A DNA stretch of 64,000 bases from Lysinibacillus sp. B2A1 (GCA_002973635.1 CP027224.1:1312501-1376500); one strand, 5' to 3'. Positions 50,597 through 59,996 are shown, counted from the stretch's first letter. Notes: generated from the letters alone by a model not told the origin. Program-made: numbers and translations.

Positions 50597-50666
50597 TTTC
50601 CTTTAACAAAGGTGTAAATGCTTCCAATAGAGGCTGCCCTTTAATTTTGATAAGATAGTAGTAAAG

Positions 50667-50766
50667 AATTCGCGACACTTCTGCGGGACAATGAACCAAT
50701 CAAGCAATGACAGAAAGTATCTGTTGTTGTTTGTAGATCGCCCGTAGAGAGGGTGCGAATTTTTTT
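50667..50766 (+). promoter_or_regulatory. Folded leader ending in a terminator between proS and polC
   Basis: Three coaxial stems: AATTCGC/GCGAATT (50667-50673 with 50755-50761), CTGCGGG/CCCGTAG (50681-50687 with 50741-50747, one G-T) and CAATGACAG/CTGTTGTTG (50705-50713 with 50721-50729, two wobbles), followed by T7. It could be an elaborate terminator of proS or an attenuator in the polC leader. The only sequence left before polC is about 35 bases. Confidence 0.55.
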
Positions 50767-50802
50767 CTTCAATTTAGATTGTAGAAAGCAGGTGTCACTA
50801 AA

Positions 50803-53728
50803 TTGGAACAGCAACAAGAGGCAAGAACGAGATTTCGAATGCTCTTGCAGCAACTAGAGTTAACAGAAGATGTGTATATGTCCTTTTTTGAAGAAGGTGA
50901 ATTATCACGTTTAACCGTTCACAAAAAAAACAGACTATGGCATTTCACCATTAAATTACGAGGAATACTTCCGTTTCCGTTATATCAGCTTTTTCGTACA
51001 CATTTAACGGAGAAATTTTCTGCTATTGCTCAGATCCATACAACTTTTGAAACGATAGAGAAAGATGTGACAGAAGAGCTTGTTCAGGCATATTGGTTAA
51101 CTGTAGTTGAACAAATAGATGAAATGGCGCCAACCCTTAAAAACTGTCTTGCATCTCAAATGCCAATGTGGAATGGTCAAAAGATTACTTTATCCTGTAT
51201 GCAAGAAATGGAATTTATGATGCTAAAGACGAAGTATGCAGAAAAGCTTTCCATAAGCTATAGTCAATTTGGTTTTCCACAGATGGCTATAGACTTTGTG
51301 TTGCAGGATGAAACAGAAGAAATGATTGCAGCACAGGAAGCTTTTATGGAACAGAAGCGCTTGGAAGAAGCGGCATTAGCCCAGCAAGCGATACAAGATT
51401 ACCAAAAACGGGAGCAGGAGAAGAAAGACAATCCAGCAATTGCGAACCTTGGTGATCGCCCATTCCAGCTGGGAATGCATATTAAAGACGATGAAATTAT
51501 GGAAATTAAACGTATTGTTGAGGAAGAACGTCGGGTTATTATTGAAGGATTTGTCTTTGATACAGAAATTAAGGAACTGAAAAGTGGTCGCTCATTATTA
51601 CAAATCAAAATGACCGACTATACGGATTCTATCATTGTCAAAATGTTCTCTCGCGATAATGATGATGCTGAACTGATGCAATATTTGAAAAAGGGTATGT
51701 GGATAAAAGTTCGAGGCTCTGTTCAAACAGATACATTTATTCGTGACTTAATCGTGATGGCCAATGACATTAATGAAATCAAAAAGGAAACACGACAGGA
51801 TAAGGCACCAGAGGGTGAAAAACGTGTTGAATTACACCTCCATACACCAATGAGTCAAATGGACGCTGTTACCCCAGTTGATCGCCTTGTGGCTCAGGCC
51901 GCAAAATGGGGGCATCCTGCTGTCGCTATTACAGACCATTCAGTAGTACAATCCTTCCCAGATGCGTATGCAGCAGGAAAAAAACATGGCATCAAAGTAA
52001 TCTATGGCATGGAAGCAAATTTAGTGGATGATGGCGTGCCAATTGCTTATGCCCCTGAGCATCAATTATTAACTGATGCTACCTATGTTGTATTTGACGT
52101 GGAAACAACAGGTCTTTCCACAGCTTATGATACAATCATTGAGCTTGCAGCAGTTAAAATTAAGGATGGAAATGTGATTGATAAATACGAAAGCTTTGCC
52201 AATCCACACCATCCGTTATCAGCGACGACCATTGAATTAACGGGTATTACAGACGATATGGTGCGAAATGCGCCAGAGGTGGAGCAAGTCATCAAGGAGT
52301 TCCATGCATTTATTGGAGATGGCATTGTTGTAGCTCATAATGCATCATTTGATATTGGCTTTTTATATACAGGCTATAAAAAATATGAGCTAGAGGGCAC
52401 CATTCATCCAGTCATTGATACGCTGGAGCTTGCCAGATTACTCTACCCGACGATGAAAAATCACCGTTTAAATACACTTTGTAAAAAATTCAATATTGAA
52501 TTAACTCAACATCACCGAGCTATTTATGATACAGAGGCAACAGGTTACTTACTTTTACAGCTATTAAAAGATGCAGATGAATTAAATATTAAATACCATG
52601 ATGATTTTAATAAGCATATTGGTGGTGGAGATGCTTATAAAAAAGGAAGACCGATGCACTGCACAATCTTAGCAATAGATAATGCCGGGCTTAAAAATTT
52701 ATTTAAAATCGTCACTCACTCACATACAAAAACTTTCTATCGTGTGCCTCGTGTTACACGAGCAGTCCTAGAGCAATATAGAGAAGGTTTATTGATCGGA
52801 TCTGGCTGTAGTAATGGTGAAGTATTTGAGACAATGATGAATAAATCACCAGAGGAAGCTGAGAAAGTTGCAAGATTTTATGATTATATTGAAGTCCAAC
52901 CTAAGGCAGTGTATGCGCCATTAATTGAGCGTAATGTCGTTCGTGATGAATGGACGCTTGAGGATATTATTCGAAAACTTGTAAAGCTTGGGAAGAAGCT
53001 GGATAAACCAGTTGTGGCAACAGGGAATGTTCATTATTTAGATCCGACAGATGGGATGTTCAGACAAATATTAATTGGTTCACAAGGTGGTGCCAACATT
53101 TTAAATAAATCAAAGCTACCTGAGGTTCATTTCAGAACGACAGATGAAATGCTCAAAGAGTTTGATTTTTTAGGACCAGATTTTGCAAAAGAGGTAGTTG
53201 TTACCAACTCTCAAAAAATTGCAAATATGATTGGTGATGTGAAGCCTATTAAAGACGATTTATATACACCTAAAATTGAAGGCTCAGATGATGAGGTAAC
53301 AAATTTAACTTATGAAATGGCCCATCGCATTTATGGTGATGACTTGCCTGAAATCGTGAAGGCACGTATTGAGAAGGAACTAAAATCGATTTTAGGTCAT
53401 GGCTTCGGTGTAATTTATTTAATTTCTGCGAAGCTTGTGAAAAAATCATTAGCTGATGGCTATTTAGTAGGTTCCCGTGGATCTGTTGGATCTTCATTAG
53501 TAGCGACCTTTATGGAGATTACTGAAGTAAATCCACTTCCACCTCATTATGTTTGTCCAAATTGTAAGCATGCCGAGTTTTTTGATGATGGTTCTGTTAG
53601 CTCAGGCTTTGACTTACCGAATAAAGATTGTACGGAATGTGGAACACCTTATAAAAAGGATGGACAAGATATTCCATTCGAAACATTCCTTGGTTTTAAA
53701 GGAGATAAGGTGCCTGACATCGATTTGA
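50803..53728 (+). CDS. polC: DNA polymerase III PolC, exon 1 (N-terminal part up to the catalytic DID motif)
   Basis: Essential replicative polymerase of low-GC Gram-positives. Exon 1 encodes residues 1-975: an N-terminal helical domain, an OB fold, a PHP domain (VELHLHTPMS near 342) interrupted by the DEDDh proofreading exonuclease (VFDVETTGLS near 431), the palm with zinc-binding CPNC...CTEC (about 917-945), and the catalytic Asp972 and Asp974 of PDIDL. Start is TTG 50803 with AGCAGGTG upstream. The exon ends after the first base of codon 976; unspliced RNA would stop at 53743-53745. Confidence 0.95.
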
Positions 53729-54453
53729 GTGCGACACGTTGTTAACTGAAAAGGTTAACCACCATATTTGGTAGAACTGCTATTTCGAAGTGTGGAATGA
53801 TAGCGTAACGTCTTGAAACACACTCGCTGAAGCTACGACATGCAAGTAGATGACTGCAAAACTGAAACTTGTATGAAGCTCGTTAAAGTGGGCTGAAGTT
53901 CACCCAAACAGTACGGCTGTGGAAAGAGAGCAATCTTGTGAATGATAGGTCTGGTGTCTATAAACTTTCTATGGTTAGAATCAGTAGAATCACTGGGACG
54001 AACCCTCGACTGACTTTTCGTGAATGTCACGTAGTAGAAATGCTACGGGGTCCAAATAGGACTTCTAGCTGTGGATGAGTAAGCGTTTGGTTATGAAAAT
54101 CCATCTTGTGTTACAGGCACATGCAAGCCTAGCGGAATTTAGGGGGAACCTAAGGAAAGATGTACAGATAGAAATAGTGGAACGTGTGAAGCTCCGAACG
54201 TAAGAGGAAGTTGCATTCTGATGACAACGGTGTAAGGAAAGGCTAAGTAATTAGCTATAACTTACTTAAACGGAGTGGCAGTAGTGCCGTAGTACCGTTG
54301 AAGAAATGCCATTGATGACTGAATAACAAATAGGTCGGAGGAGAAAACATTTCAGAGGGAAGGGCACAAGTCGTTAGTGTTGAAGATAAACCTACACAAG
54401 TCAGATTCTAGTATGACTAAAGAGAATGAAAGCTTCGAGTACGAGGTGATTAA

Positions 54454-55680
54454 TTGGCTGACTTAATGATACAAAAGTTAAGAAATAACGAATATTTTGG
54501 ATTACAAACAGCTTTTGATAATCTTTATGAAGAAAGTAAAAGTGGTCGATATTTTACAGACCTTTATGATGTGATTATTTCCGAAGAAAATATCATGCTC
54601 GCCTTTCGTAACCTTAAAAGTAATACAGGTAGTAAAACGAAAGGTACTAATGGACACACAATTAAACATTTAAACAAAATGAATGCTGATAAACTAATCA
54701 AGCTTGTTCGAAGAAGACTAGAAAATTATTCACCACATGCAGTTAGGCGATTATTTATTCCGAAACCAGATGGGAAGATGAGACCTCTAGGTATTCCAAC
54801 AATTGAGGATAGGCTAATACAACAAATATTTTTACAAGTATTAGAACCAATTACGGAGGCAAAATTCAATCCACAAAGTTACGGATTCAGACCCAAACGC
54901 AGCACACATGATGCATTGGCAAGATGTTATCATATGGTGAATCATAGCCATCAACACTTTGTAATTGATATCGATATAAAAGGTTTCTTCGATAATGTGA
55001 ATCATAAAAAACTTATGAGACAATTATGGACAATTGGCATTAGGGATAAAAAAGTATTAGCTATTATAACGAAGATGCTGAAAGCTGAAATTACAGGTGA
55101 AGGAGTACCGTCAAAAGGGACACCACAAGGAGGCATTTTATCTCCTCTACTTGCAAATGTAGTATTAAATGAGTTAGACTGGTGGATTTCGAATCAATGG
55201 GAAACAAAACCTACCAAAGTACCTTACAAGCTAAAACGCAATAAAACGGACGCACTTAAAAAGACAAGGTTAAAACCAATGTATCTAGTTCGATACGCAG
55301 ATGATTTTAAAATATTCACGAACTCATATGAAGATGCTCGAAAGATTAAAATAGCTGTTGAAAAATGGTTAAAAGAACGATTAGGGCTAGAAACTAGTGA
55401 AGAAAAAAGTAAAATCACGAATTTGCGTAAGAATGGTACAGACTTTTTAGGAGTTCGCTTTAGAGCGGTACAAAAAGGCAATGCGAAAACAGGATACATC
55501 GTCAATTCTAAGATGGACCCAAGAGCAAAAGAAAAGGTACAAGGCGTTATAAGGCATCAGCTAGTAAAACTAAGAAAAAGTCCTACTCCACAAAAAGTGA
55601 TGAATTTTAATGCGAATATTTTAGGGCTGCAAAACTATTATAAGATTGCAACTCGGATCGCTCAGGATTTAATGAGATAA
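54454..55680 (+). CDS. ltrA: Group II intron-encoded protein, reverse transcriptase/maturase part (frame broken at its 3' end)
   Basis: Synthesises intron cDNA during retrohoming and, as maturase, helps the RNA fold. 408 residues: RT motifs include LGIPTIEDRLIQQ, YGFRPKRSTHDAL, IDIDIKGFFDNVNH, GTPQGGILSPLLANV and catalytic YADD in LVRYADDFKIF, then the maturase X domain ending QNYYKIATRIAQD. TTG start with GAGGTG 6-7 bases upstream. The T run at 55668-55670 appears one T short; with it the reading continues FNEIRHNIHPNIKSL into the HNH frame, giving 586 residues in all. Confidence 0.92.
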   Translation: MADLMIQKLRNNEYFGLQTAFDNLYEESKSGRYFTDLYDVIISEENIMLAFRNLKSNTGSKTKGTNGHTIKHLNKMNADKLIKLVRRRLENYSPHAVRRLFIPKPDGKMRPLGIPTIEDRLIQQIFLQVLEPITEAKFNPQSYGFRPKRSTHDALARCYHMVNHSHQHFVIDIDIKGFFDNVNHKKLMRQLWTIGIRDKKVLAIITKMLKAEITGEGVPSKGTPQGGILSPLLANVVLNELDWWISNQWETKPTKVPYKLKRNKTDALKKTRLKPMYLVRYADDFKIFTNSYEDARKIKIAVEKWLKERLGLETSEEKSKITNLRKNGTDFLGVRFRAVQKGNAKTGYIVNSKMDPRAKEKVQGVIRHQLVKLRKSPTPQKVMNFNANILGLQNYYKIATRIAQDLMR

Positions 55681-55712
55681 GGCATAACATTCATCCAAAC
55701 ATTAAATCACTC

Positions 55713-56213
55713 ATGATAAGAAACATCTTTTTGAAAACAAAAGAAACAAACGGAGTGATTGATAAATTTTACGGAGATTACAATTATCCACGTTTCAAAA
55801 GCAATGGATTACTGGTATATCCTATTGAAGCAGTTCGACATGATATACGAGGACAACGCAAACCTGAATTTACGATTTATAACGCAAAAGATAGGCTAGC
55901 AATTCATAAAGATTTAAAACAAGTGTCTGTTAGAGAAATTGAAATATTTCGTAGAGGAATATATAAATCGAAAGGTGTTCTGTATGAAAATAACCGCCTT
56001 AGTAAATATGTAGCACAAAAAGGTTGTTGTGGTATTACAGGTGAGAGATTAACACCGCATCAAGCCATTTGCCACCATAGAAAACCAACAGCTCATAGCG
56101 GCACAGATGAGTATGATAATTTAATTATTATCAACAAGCAATATCATATGCTTATCCATCATTCAGATCCACTAACAAATAAAGAATATCAAAAGATAAT
56201 AAGTAAATTTTAA
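55713..56213 (+). pseudogene. C-terminal DNA-binding and HNH endonuclease part of the intron-encoded protein
   Basis: Continuation of the intron protein in the next frame; the homologous reading actually begins near 55668, before the ATG at 55713. The HNH nuclease cuts the second target strand for retrohoming. The zinc/HNH region is visible: CCGITGERLTPHQAICHHRK, then NLIIINKQYHMLIHH. No ribosome-binding site supports separate translation, so it is called a detached fragment rather than a free homing endonuclease. Confidence 0.85.
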
Positions 56214-56300
56214 GTAAAAGCAATAAATAAATTAAACAGGCTAAGAACGGAAGTAGGAAATCCAAAACTAAGCCTTTAAATTCAACAAAACTAACGATGG

Positions 56301-56337
56301 AACGCCGTATGAGTGTGAAAGCCTCATGTACGGTGTG
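56301..56337 (+). ncRNA. Catalytic domain V of the group II intron
   Basis: CGCCGTA pairs with TACGGTG, then a 2-base bulge, then TGAG with CTCA, capped by a GAAA-type loop. The catalytic triad position reads CGC rather than the commoner AGC; CGC is also known from some bacterial introns. Domain VI lies between it and the splice site. Confidence 0.85.
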
Positions 56338-56385
56338 GGACGGGGGAAAAACTAGAGATAACGTCAAAGGTTTACCTATCGTCAT

Positions 56386-57790
56386 ATTTTTCTGGTGAAT
56401 ATCAACCAAATGCCCATAACTATACGAAAGTTCTATTCGGTGAAGATTATGTATATCGTGCTGGAACAATCGGTACGGTTGCCGAGAAAACAGCGTATGG
56501 CTATGTAAAGGGCTATGCAAGTGATAATAACCTGCATTTTCGTGGGGCAGAAGTAGATCGCTTAGTGCAGGGCTGTACAGGTGTTAAACGAACAACAGGA
56601 CAACATCCTGGGGAATTATCGTAGTACCAGATTATATGGATATTTACGACTTCTCCCCAGTACAATACCCTGCAGATGCACAGGATGCTGAATGGCGAAC
56701 AACTCATTTTGATTTCCATTCCATTCACGACAATATTTTAAAGCTGGATATTCTTGGGCACGATGATCCGACTGTGATTCGTATGTTGCAGGATTTATCA
56801 GGGATAGATCCAAAAACAATTCCAACAGATGATCCAGTCGTTATGAAGATTTTTAGTTCTCCTGAAACTTTAGGTGTAACAGAAAAACAAATCGGCTGTA
56901 AAACAGGAACATTAGGAATTCCAGAGTTCGGTACTCGTTTTGTGCGTCAAATGCTTGAAGATACAAAGCCATCGACTTTCTCAGAGCTTGTGCAAATTTC
57001 AGGGCTTTCCCACGGAACGGACGTATGGCTAGGAAATGCTCAGGAATTAATACAAAACGGTACATGTGTACTGAAAGAGGTAATTGGCTGTCGTGACGAT
57101 ATTATGGTCTATTTAATTTACCAAGGACTAGAACCGTCATTGGCCTTTAAAATTATGGAGTCCGTGCGTAAAGGGAAAGGACTATCTGAAGAGTTTGAAG
57201 CAGAGATGCTTGCAAATAAAGTACCGGGCTGGTATATCGAATCATGTAAAAAAATAAAATACATGTTCCCGAAGGCCCATGCAGCAGCTTATGTGTTAAT
57301 GGCTGTACGTATTGCTTGGTTTAAGGTACACTTCCCAATCCTTTATTATGCAGCTTATTTCACAGTTCGTGCCGATGATTTTGATTTAATATCGATGGTA
57401 CAGGGTTCACAAATGATTCGTGCCAAAATTGATGAAATCAATATGAAAGGCTTAGATGCATCTACTAAGGAGAAAAACTTATTAACCGTAATGGAGCTTG
57501 CTCTTGAAATGTGCGAGCGTGGTATGAGCTTCCAAAAGGTTGACCTGTACCGTTCAAAGGCTAGTGAATTTGTGATAGATGGTAACACATTAATCCCTCC
57601 ATTTGATGCAATTCCTGGACTCGGTACGAACGTTGCGAAAACAATTGTGGCGGCACGTGAGGATGGTGAGTTTTTATCGAAGGAAGATTTACAGCAACGA
57701 GGTCGTGTGTCTAAAACTTTAATTGAATACATGGATCAACTGGGTTGTCTAGAAGGCATGCCAGATGCTAATCAGCTATCACTTTTCTAA
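56386..57790 (+). CDS. polC: DNA polymerase III PolC, exon 2 (C-terminal part, one-base frameshift)
   Basis: Continues PolC from residue 976 ([19 protein letters not shown]) through the palm, fingers and helix-hairpin-helix C-terminus to LSLF. The reading frame breaks at the G run 56610-56613 inside the conserved TTGQHPGGIIVVP; one G is missing, and a stop arises at 56622. Downstream reading resumes [17 protein letters not shown]. With the G restored, exons 1 and 2 total 4,332 nt, i.e. 1,443 residues, against 1,437 in B. subtilis. An essential gene cannot tolerate this break, so an assembly error is likely. Confidence 0.95.
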
Positions 57791-57805
57791 TGATTACGTA
57801 TGTTA

Positions 57806-57822
57806 TTTATCTTCATTCAGCA
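57806..57822 (+). repeat. Dispersed repeat arm, copy 3 (after polC)
   Basis: TTTATCTTCATTCAGCA, identical over 17 bases to the left arm at 48675-48691 and preceded by the same TTA. The right arm is absent, so this may be a solo end. Confidence 0.65.
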
Positions 57823-57888
57823 AATGTTTTTGTATGGAAAGCATAAGGCGAAAATGATTTTTTATGGTAAACTAATGGACATTTTCGA

Positions 57889-57931
57889 ATTCTAGACACA
57901 TTTATGGCCATGTGCCAGTGGTGTCTAGAAT
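57889..57931 (+). repeat. Large perfect inverted repeat between polC and rimP
   Basis: ATTCTAGACAC (57889-57899) and GTGTCTAGAAT (57921-57931) are perfect complements, and the 21-base loop contains a further TGGC/GCCA hairpin. There is no T tract, so it is not an ordinary terminator. Confidence 0.7.
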
Positions 57932-58001
57932 AAGGAAATTTGCATTGTGCTGTAAACTGTGCTATTCTTATGGTAATAATTTGTTGATAATTTTCCAGCA
58001 A

Positions 58002-58026
58002 AAGAGTGGGGCCTTCCCGCTCTTTT
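58002..58026 (+). terminator. Terminator-like hairpin before rimP
   Basis: AAGAGTGGG (58002-58010) pairs with CCCGCTCTT (58016-58024) with one G-T pair; the T tail is short. Likely end of the polC transcript. Confidence 0.65.
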
Positions 58027-58080
58027 CTGTTGTTATACCGTAGCAAAACAAATTTTTGACTAACAGCAGGTAAGACCGTA

Positions 58081-58113
58081 AAATTTCACCAAAGCAATGG
58101 TGGAATTTCTGTT
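58081..58113 (+). terminator. Second terminator-like hairpin before rimP
   Basis: AAATTTCACC (58081-58090) pairs with GGTGGAATTT (58099-58108) with one wobble pair, followed by a T-rich tail. About 80 bases before rimP. Confidence 0.6.
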
Positions 58114-58192
58114 TTATTATGGTTCATTACAACATTTTGTTTTAGTAATGAATCCTTATTACGCTAGAATTTAATAGATACAGGAGGCAACA

Positions 58193-58669
58193 ATGAGCAA
58201 AGTACCATCTTTAATTGAAGAGCTCGCTAAACCAATTGTAGAAGAGTTAAACCTTGAGTTAGTGGACATCGAGTTCGTAAAAGAAGGACGTAACTGGTTT
58301 TTACGTGTTTATGTTGATACACCTGAAGGCGGAATTGACATTGGCCAATGTGCTCAAGTAAGTGAAAAACTAAGTCTACTACTGGATGAAAAAGATCCAA
58401 TTACACAAAACTATTATTTAGAAGTTTCTTCACCTGGAGCAGAACGTCCACTAAAAAAAGATGCTGATTTTGAAAAAGCGGTTGGTAAATTTATTTACGT
58501 AAAGACCTATGAGCCCATTAAGGACATGAAGGAATTCCAAGGCTACTTAACGTCATACAATGAACATACATTAGTGATGGAAGTAAGTATTAAAACACGC
58601 AAAATAACAGTAACCATTGAACAAGAAAAAATCGCATTGGCACGACTAGCCATCGATTTTTCAGCATAA
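58193..58669 (+). CDS. rimP: Ribosome maturation factor RimP
   Basis: Assembly factor for the 30S subunit. 158 residues: N-terminal alpha/beta domain with NLELVDIEFVKEGRNWFLRV and DISSPG-like LEVSSPGAERPLK, then an SH3-like C-terminal domain. ACAGGAGGCAAC precedes the ATG. First gene of the rimP-nusA-ylxR-ylxQ-infB-ylxP-rbfA-truB unit that couples transcription and translation initiation. Confidence 0.97.
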   Translation: MSKVPSLIEELAKPIVEELNLELVDIEFVKEGRNWFLRVYVDTPEGGIDIGQCAQVSEKLSLLLDEKDPITQNYYLEVSSPGAERPLKKDADFEKAVGKFIYVKTYEPIKDMKEFQGYLTSYNEHTLVMEVSIKTRKITVTIEQEKIALARLAIDFSA

Positions 58670-58693
58670 TGCATATTTAGGAGTGAAAACAAA

Positions 58694-59833
58694 ATGAGTA
58701 GTGATTTGTTAGATGCGCTAACTGCGCTAGAAGAACAAAAAGGAATTTCAAGAGAAGTGTTGATTGAAGCAATTGAAGCGGCATTGGTTACAGCTTACAA
58801 ACGCAACTTTAATCAAGCACAGAATGTTCGTGTGGACTTAAATTTAGATAAGGGCTCTATTCGTGTCTTTTCGCGTAAAGATGTTGTAGAAGAGGTAGAG
58901 GATGATCGTTTACAAATATCTTTAGAGGATGCAAAAGCTATTAACCCAGCTTATCAATTAGAAGATGTGGTTGAACAAGAAGTGACACCTCGTAACTTCG
59001 GTCGTATTGCTGCTCAAACAGCGAAACAAGTCGTGACACAACGCGTACGTGAGGCTGAACGAGGCTTAATTTATGAACAATACGTAGACCGTGAAGACGA
59101 TATTGTTACAGGTGTAGTAGAGCGACTAGATGCTCGCAATATTTATGTAGGTTTAGGTAAAGTTGAAGCTGCACTGCCAGTCAATGAACAAATACAAGGT
59201 GAAAAATATCACCCACATGATCGTATTAAAGTTTATATTACAAAGGTTGAGAGAACAACTCGTGGACCTCAAGTCATTGTGTCACGCACACATCCAGGAT
59301 TATTACGCCGATTATTTGAGATGGAAGTACCTGAAATTTATGAAGGTATTGTAGAAATTAAATCGATTGCTCGAGAAGCGGGAGATCGTTCAAAAATCTC
59401 TGTACATGCACACAATGAAGAGGTAGATCCAGTCGGCTCATGTGTAGGAGCAAAAGGTGCTCGTGTTCAAACTATTGTCAATGAATTAAACGGTGAAAAA
59501 ATCGATATCGTTGAATGGTCAGAAGATCCAGTTGTCTTCGTGGCAAATGCGCTTAGCCCTTCAAAGGTTTTAGATGTTCAAGTAAACGAAGAAGAAAAAT
59601 CTACAACGGTTGTCGTACCTGACTATCAATTATCTCTTGCAATTGGAAAACGTGGTCAAAATGCACGTTTAGCTGCAAAGCTAACTGGTTGGAAGATTGA
59701 TATTAAGAGTGAAACAGATGCTCGTGAGCTAGGAATTTATCCATCTGCTACAAGCACTTTCATTCCTGCTGAGGATGATGAAAGTGATTTTGATGATGTA
59801 GCAGTTGACTTATATCAAGACGACGAAGAATAA
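58694..59833 (+). CDS. nusA: Transcription termination/antitermination factor NusA
   Basis: RNA polymerase-binding factor that modulates pausing and termination. The 379 residues comprise the N-terminal polymerase-binding domain, an S1 domain (around DDIVTGVVERLDARNIYVGL), and two KH domains (VDPVGSCVGAKGARVQ and LSLAIGKRGQNARLAAKL), then an acidic tail. TTAGGAGTG precedes the ATG. A palindrome and ~160 bases separate it from ylxR. Confidence 0.98.
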   Translation: MSSDLLDALTALEEQKGISREVLIEAIEAALVTAYKRNFNQAQNVRVDLNLDKGSIRVFSRKDVVEEVEDDRLQISLEDAKAINPAYQLEDVVEQEVTPRNFGRIAAQTAKQVVTQRVREAERGLIYEQYVDREDDIVTGVVERLDARNIYVGLGKVEAALPVNEQIQGEKYHPHDRIKVYITKVERTTRGPQVIVSRTHPGLLRRLFEMEVPEIYEGIVEIKSIAREAGDRSKISVHAHNEEVDPVGSCVGAKGARVQTIVNELNGEKIDIVEWSEDPVVFVANALSPSKVLDVQVNEEEKSTTVVVPDYQLSLAIGKRGQNARLAAKLTGWKIDIKSETDARELGIYPSATSTFIPAEDDESDFDDVAVDLYQDDEE

Positions 59834-59860
59834 GTAAGAAAGGCCGTGTGACTAGTCTAC

Positions 59861-59905
59861 TGCCATTATTCAGTGGACGTTGAGGGCGTCGACTGAATAA
59901 TGGCA
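59861..59905 (+). repeat. Inverted repeat between nusA and ylxR
   Basis: TGCCATTATTCAGT (59861-59874) and ACTGAATAATGGCA (59892-59905) are perfect complements around a 17-base loop. No T tract follows. The flanks also share a near-direct repeat, GACTAGTCTAC and GGCTAGTCCAC, on either side. Confidence 0.7.
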
Positions 59906-59996
59906 TTGTCTACTTAGGATTAATCAGGACATAACTGAGGTAGTGCGTGGCTAGTCCACCTCTTACGACAAGCTTCAGAGAGGAAAGGTGATTCTT

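Larger units (their letters stand above)
53729..56385 (+). mobile_element. Group II intron inserted in polC
   Basis: Self-splicing retroelement of 2,657 nt in the sense orientation. The 5' boundary is GTGCGAC, matching the group II GUGYG consensus; the 3' end is TTACCTATCGTCAT (ends AY). The boundaries are fixed by protein: joining 53728 to 56386 restores DIDLNFSGEYQP, the expected PolC sequence. Domains I-IV occupy 53729-54453 plus the open frame; domain V is at 56301-56337. Tentative exon-binding sites are CAAAT at 54053-54057 and ATGTC at 54024-54028. The encoded protein has RT, maturase and HNH domains but is frameshifted. Confidence 0.95.
57791..58192 (+). other. Intergenic region between polC and rimP
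   Basis: About 400 bases. It begins with a solitary arm of the dispersed repeat (57806-57822), then a large inverted repeat (57889-57931) and two terminator-like hairpins (58002-58024 and 58081-58108). I see no promoter that is convincing enough to list and no gene. Confidence 0.6.

Noticed and set aside
54454..55680. Retron or diversity-generating retroelement reverse transcriptase
   Set aside because: The RT has a maturase X domain and lies within clear group II ribozyme ends with domain V; no msr/msd or template repeat was seen.
55660..55685. Programmed ribosomal frameshift in the intron protein
   Set aside because: No slippery heptamer plus downstream structure is evident; a single missing T in a T run is the simpler explanation, given three other homopolymer losses in the window.
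55713..56213. Independent HNH homing endonuclease gene
   Set aside because: The homologous reading begins before the ATG, in line with the maturase end, and there is no ribosome-binding site; it is the detached C-terminus of the intron protein.
53729..56385. Intein in PolC
   Set aside because: Stop codons occur directly after the junction and in all frames outside the RT, and the ends are group II RNA consensus rather than Cys/His-Asn protein-splicing motifs.
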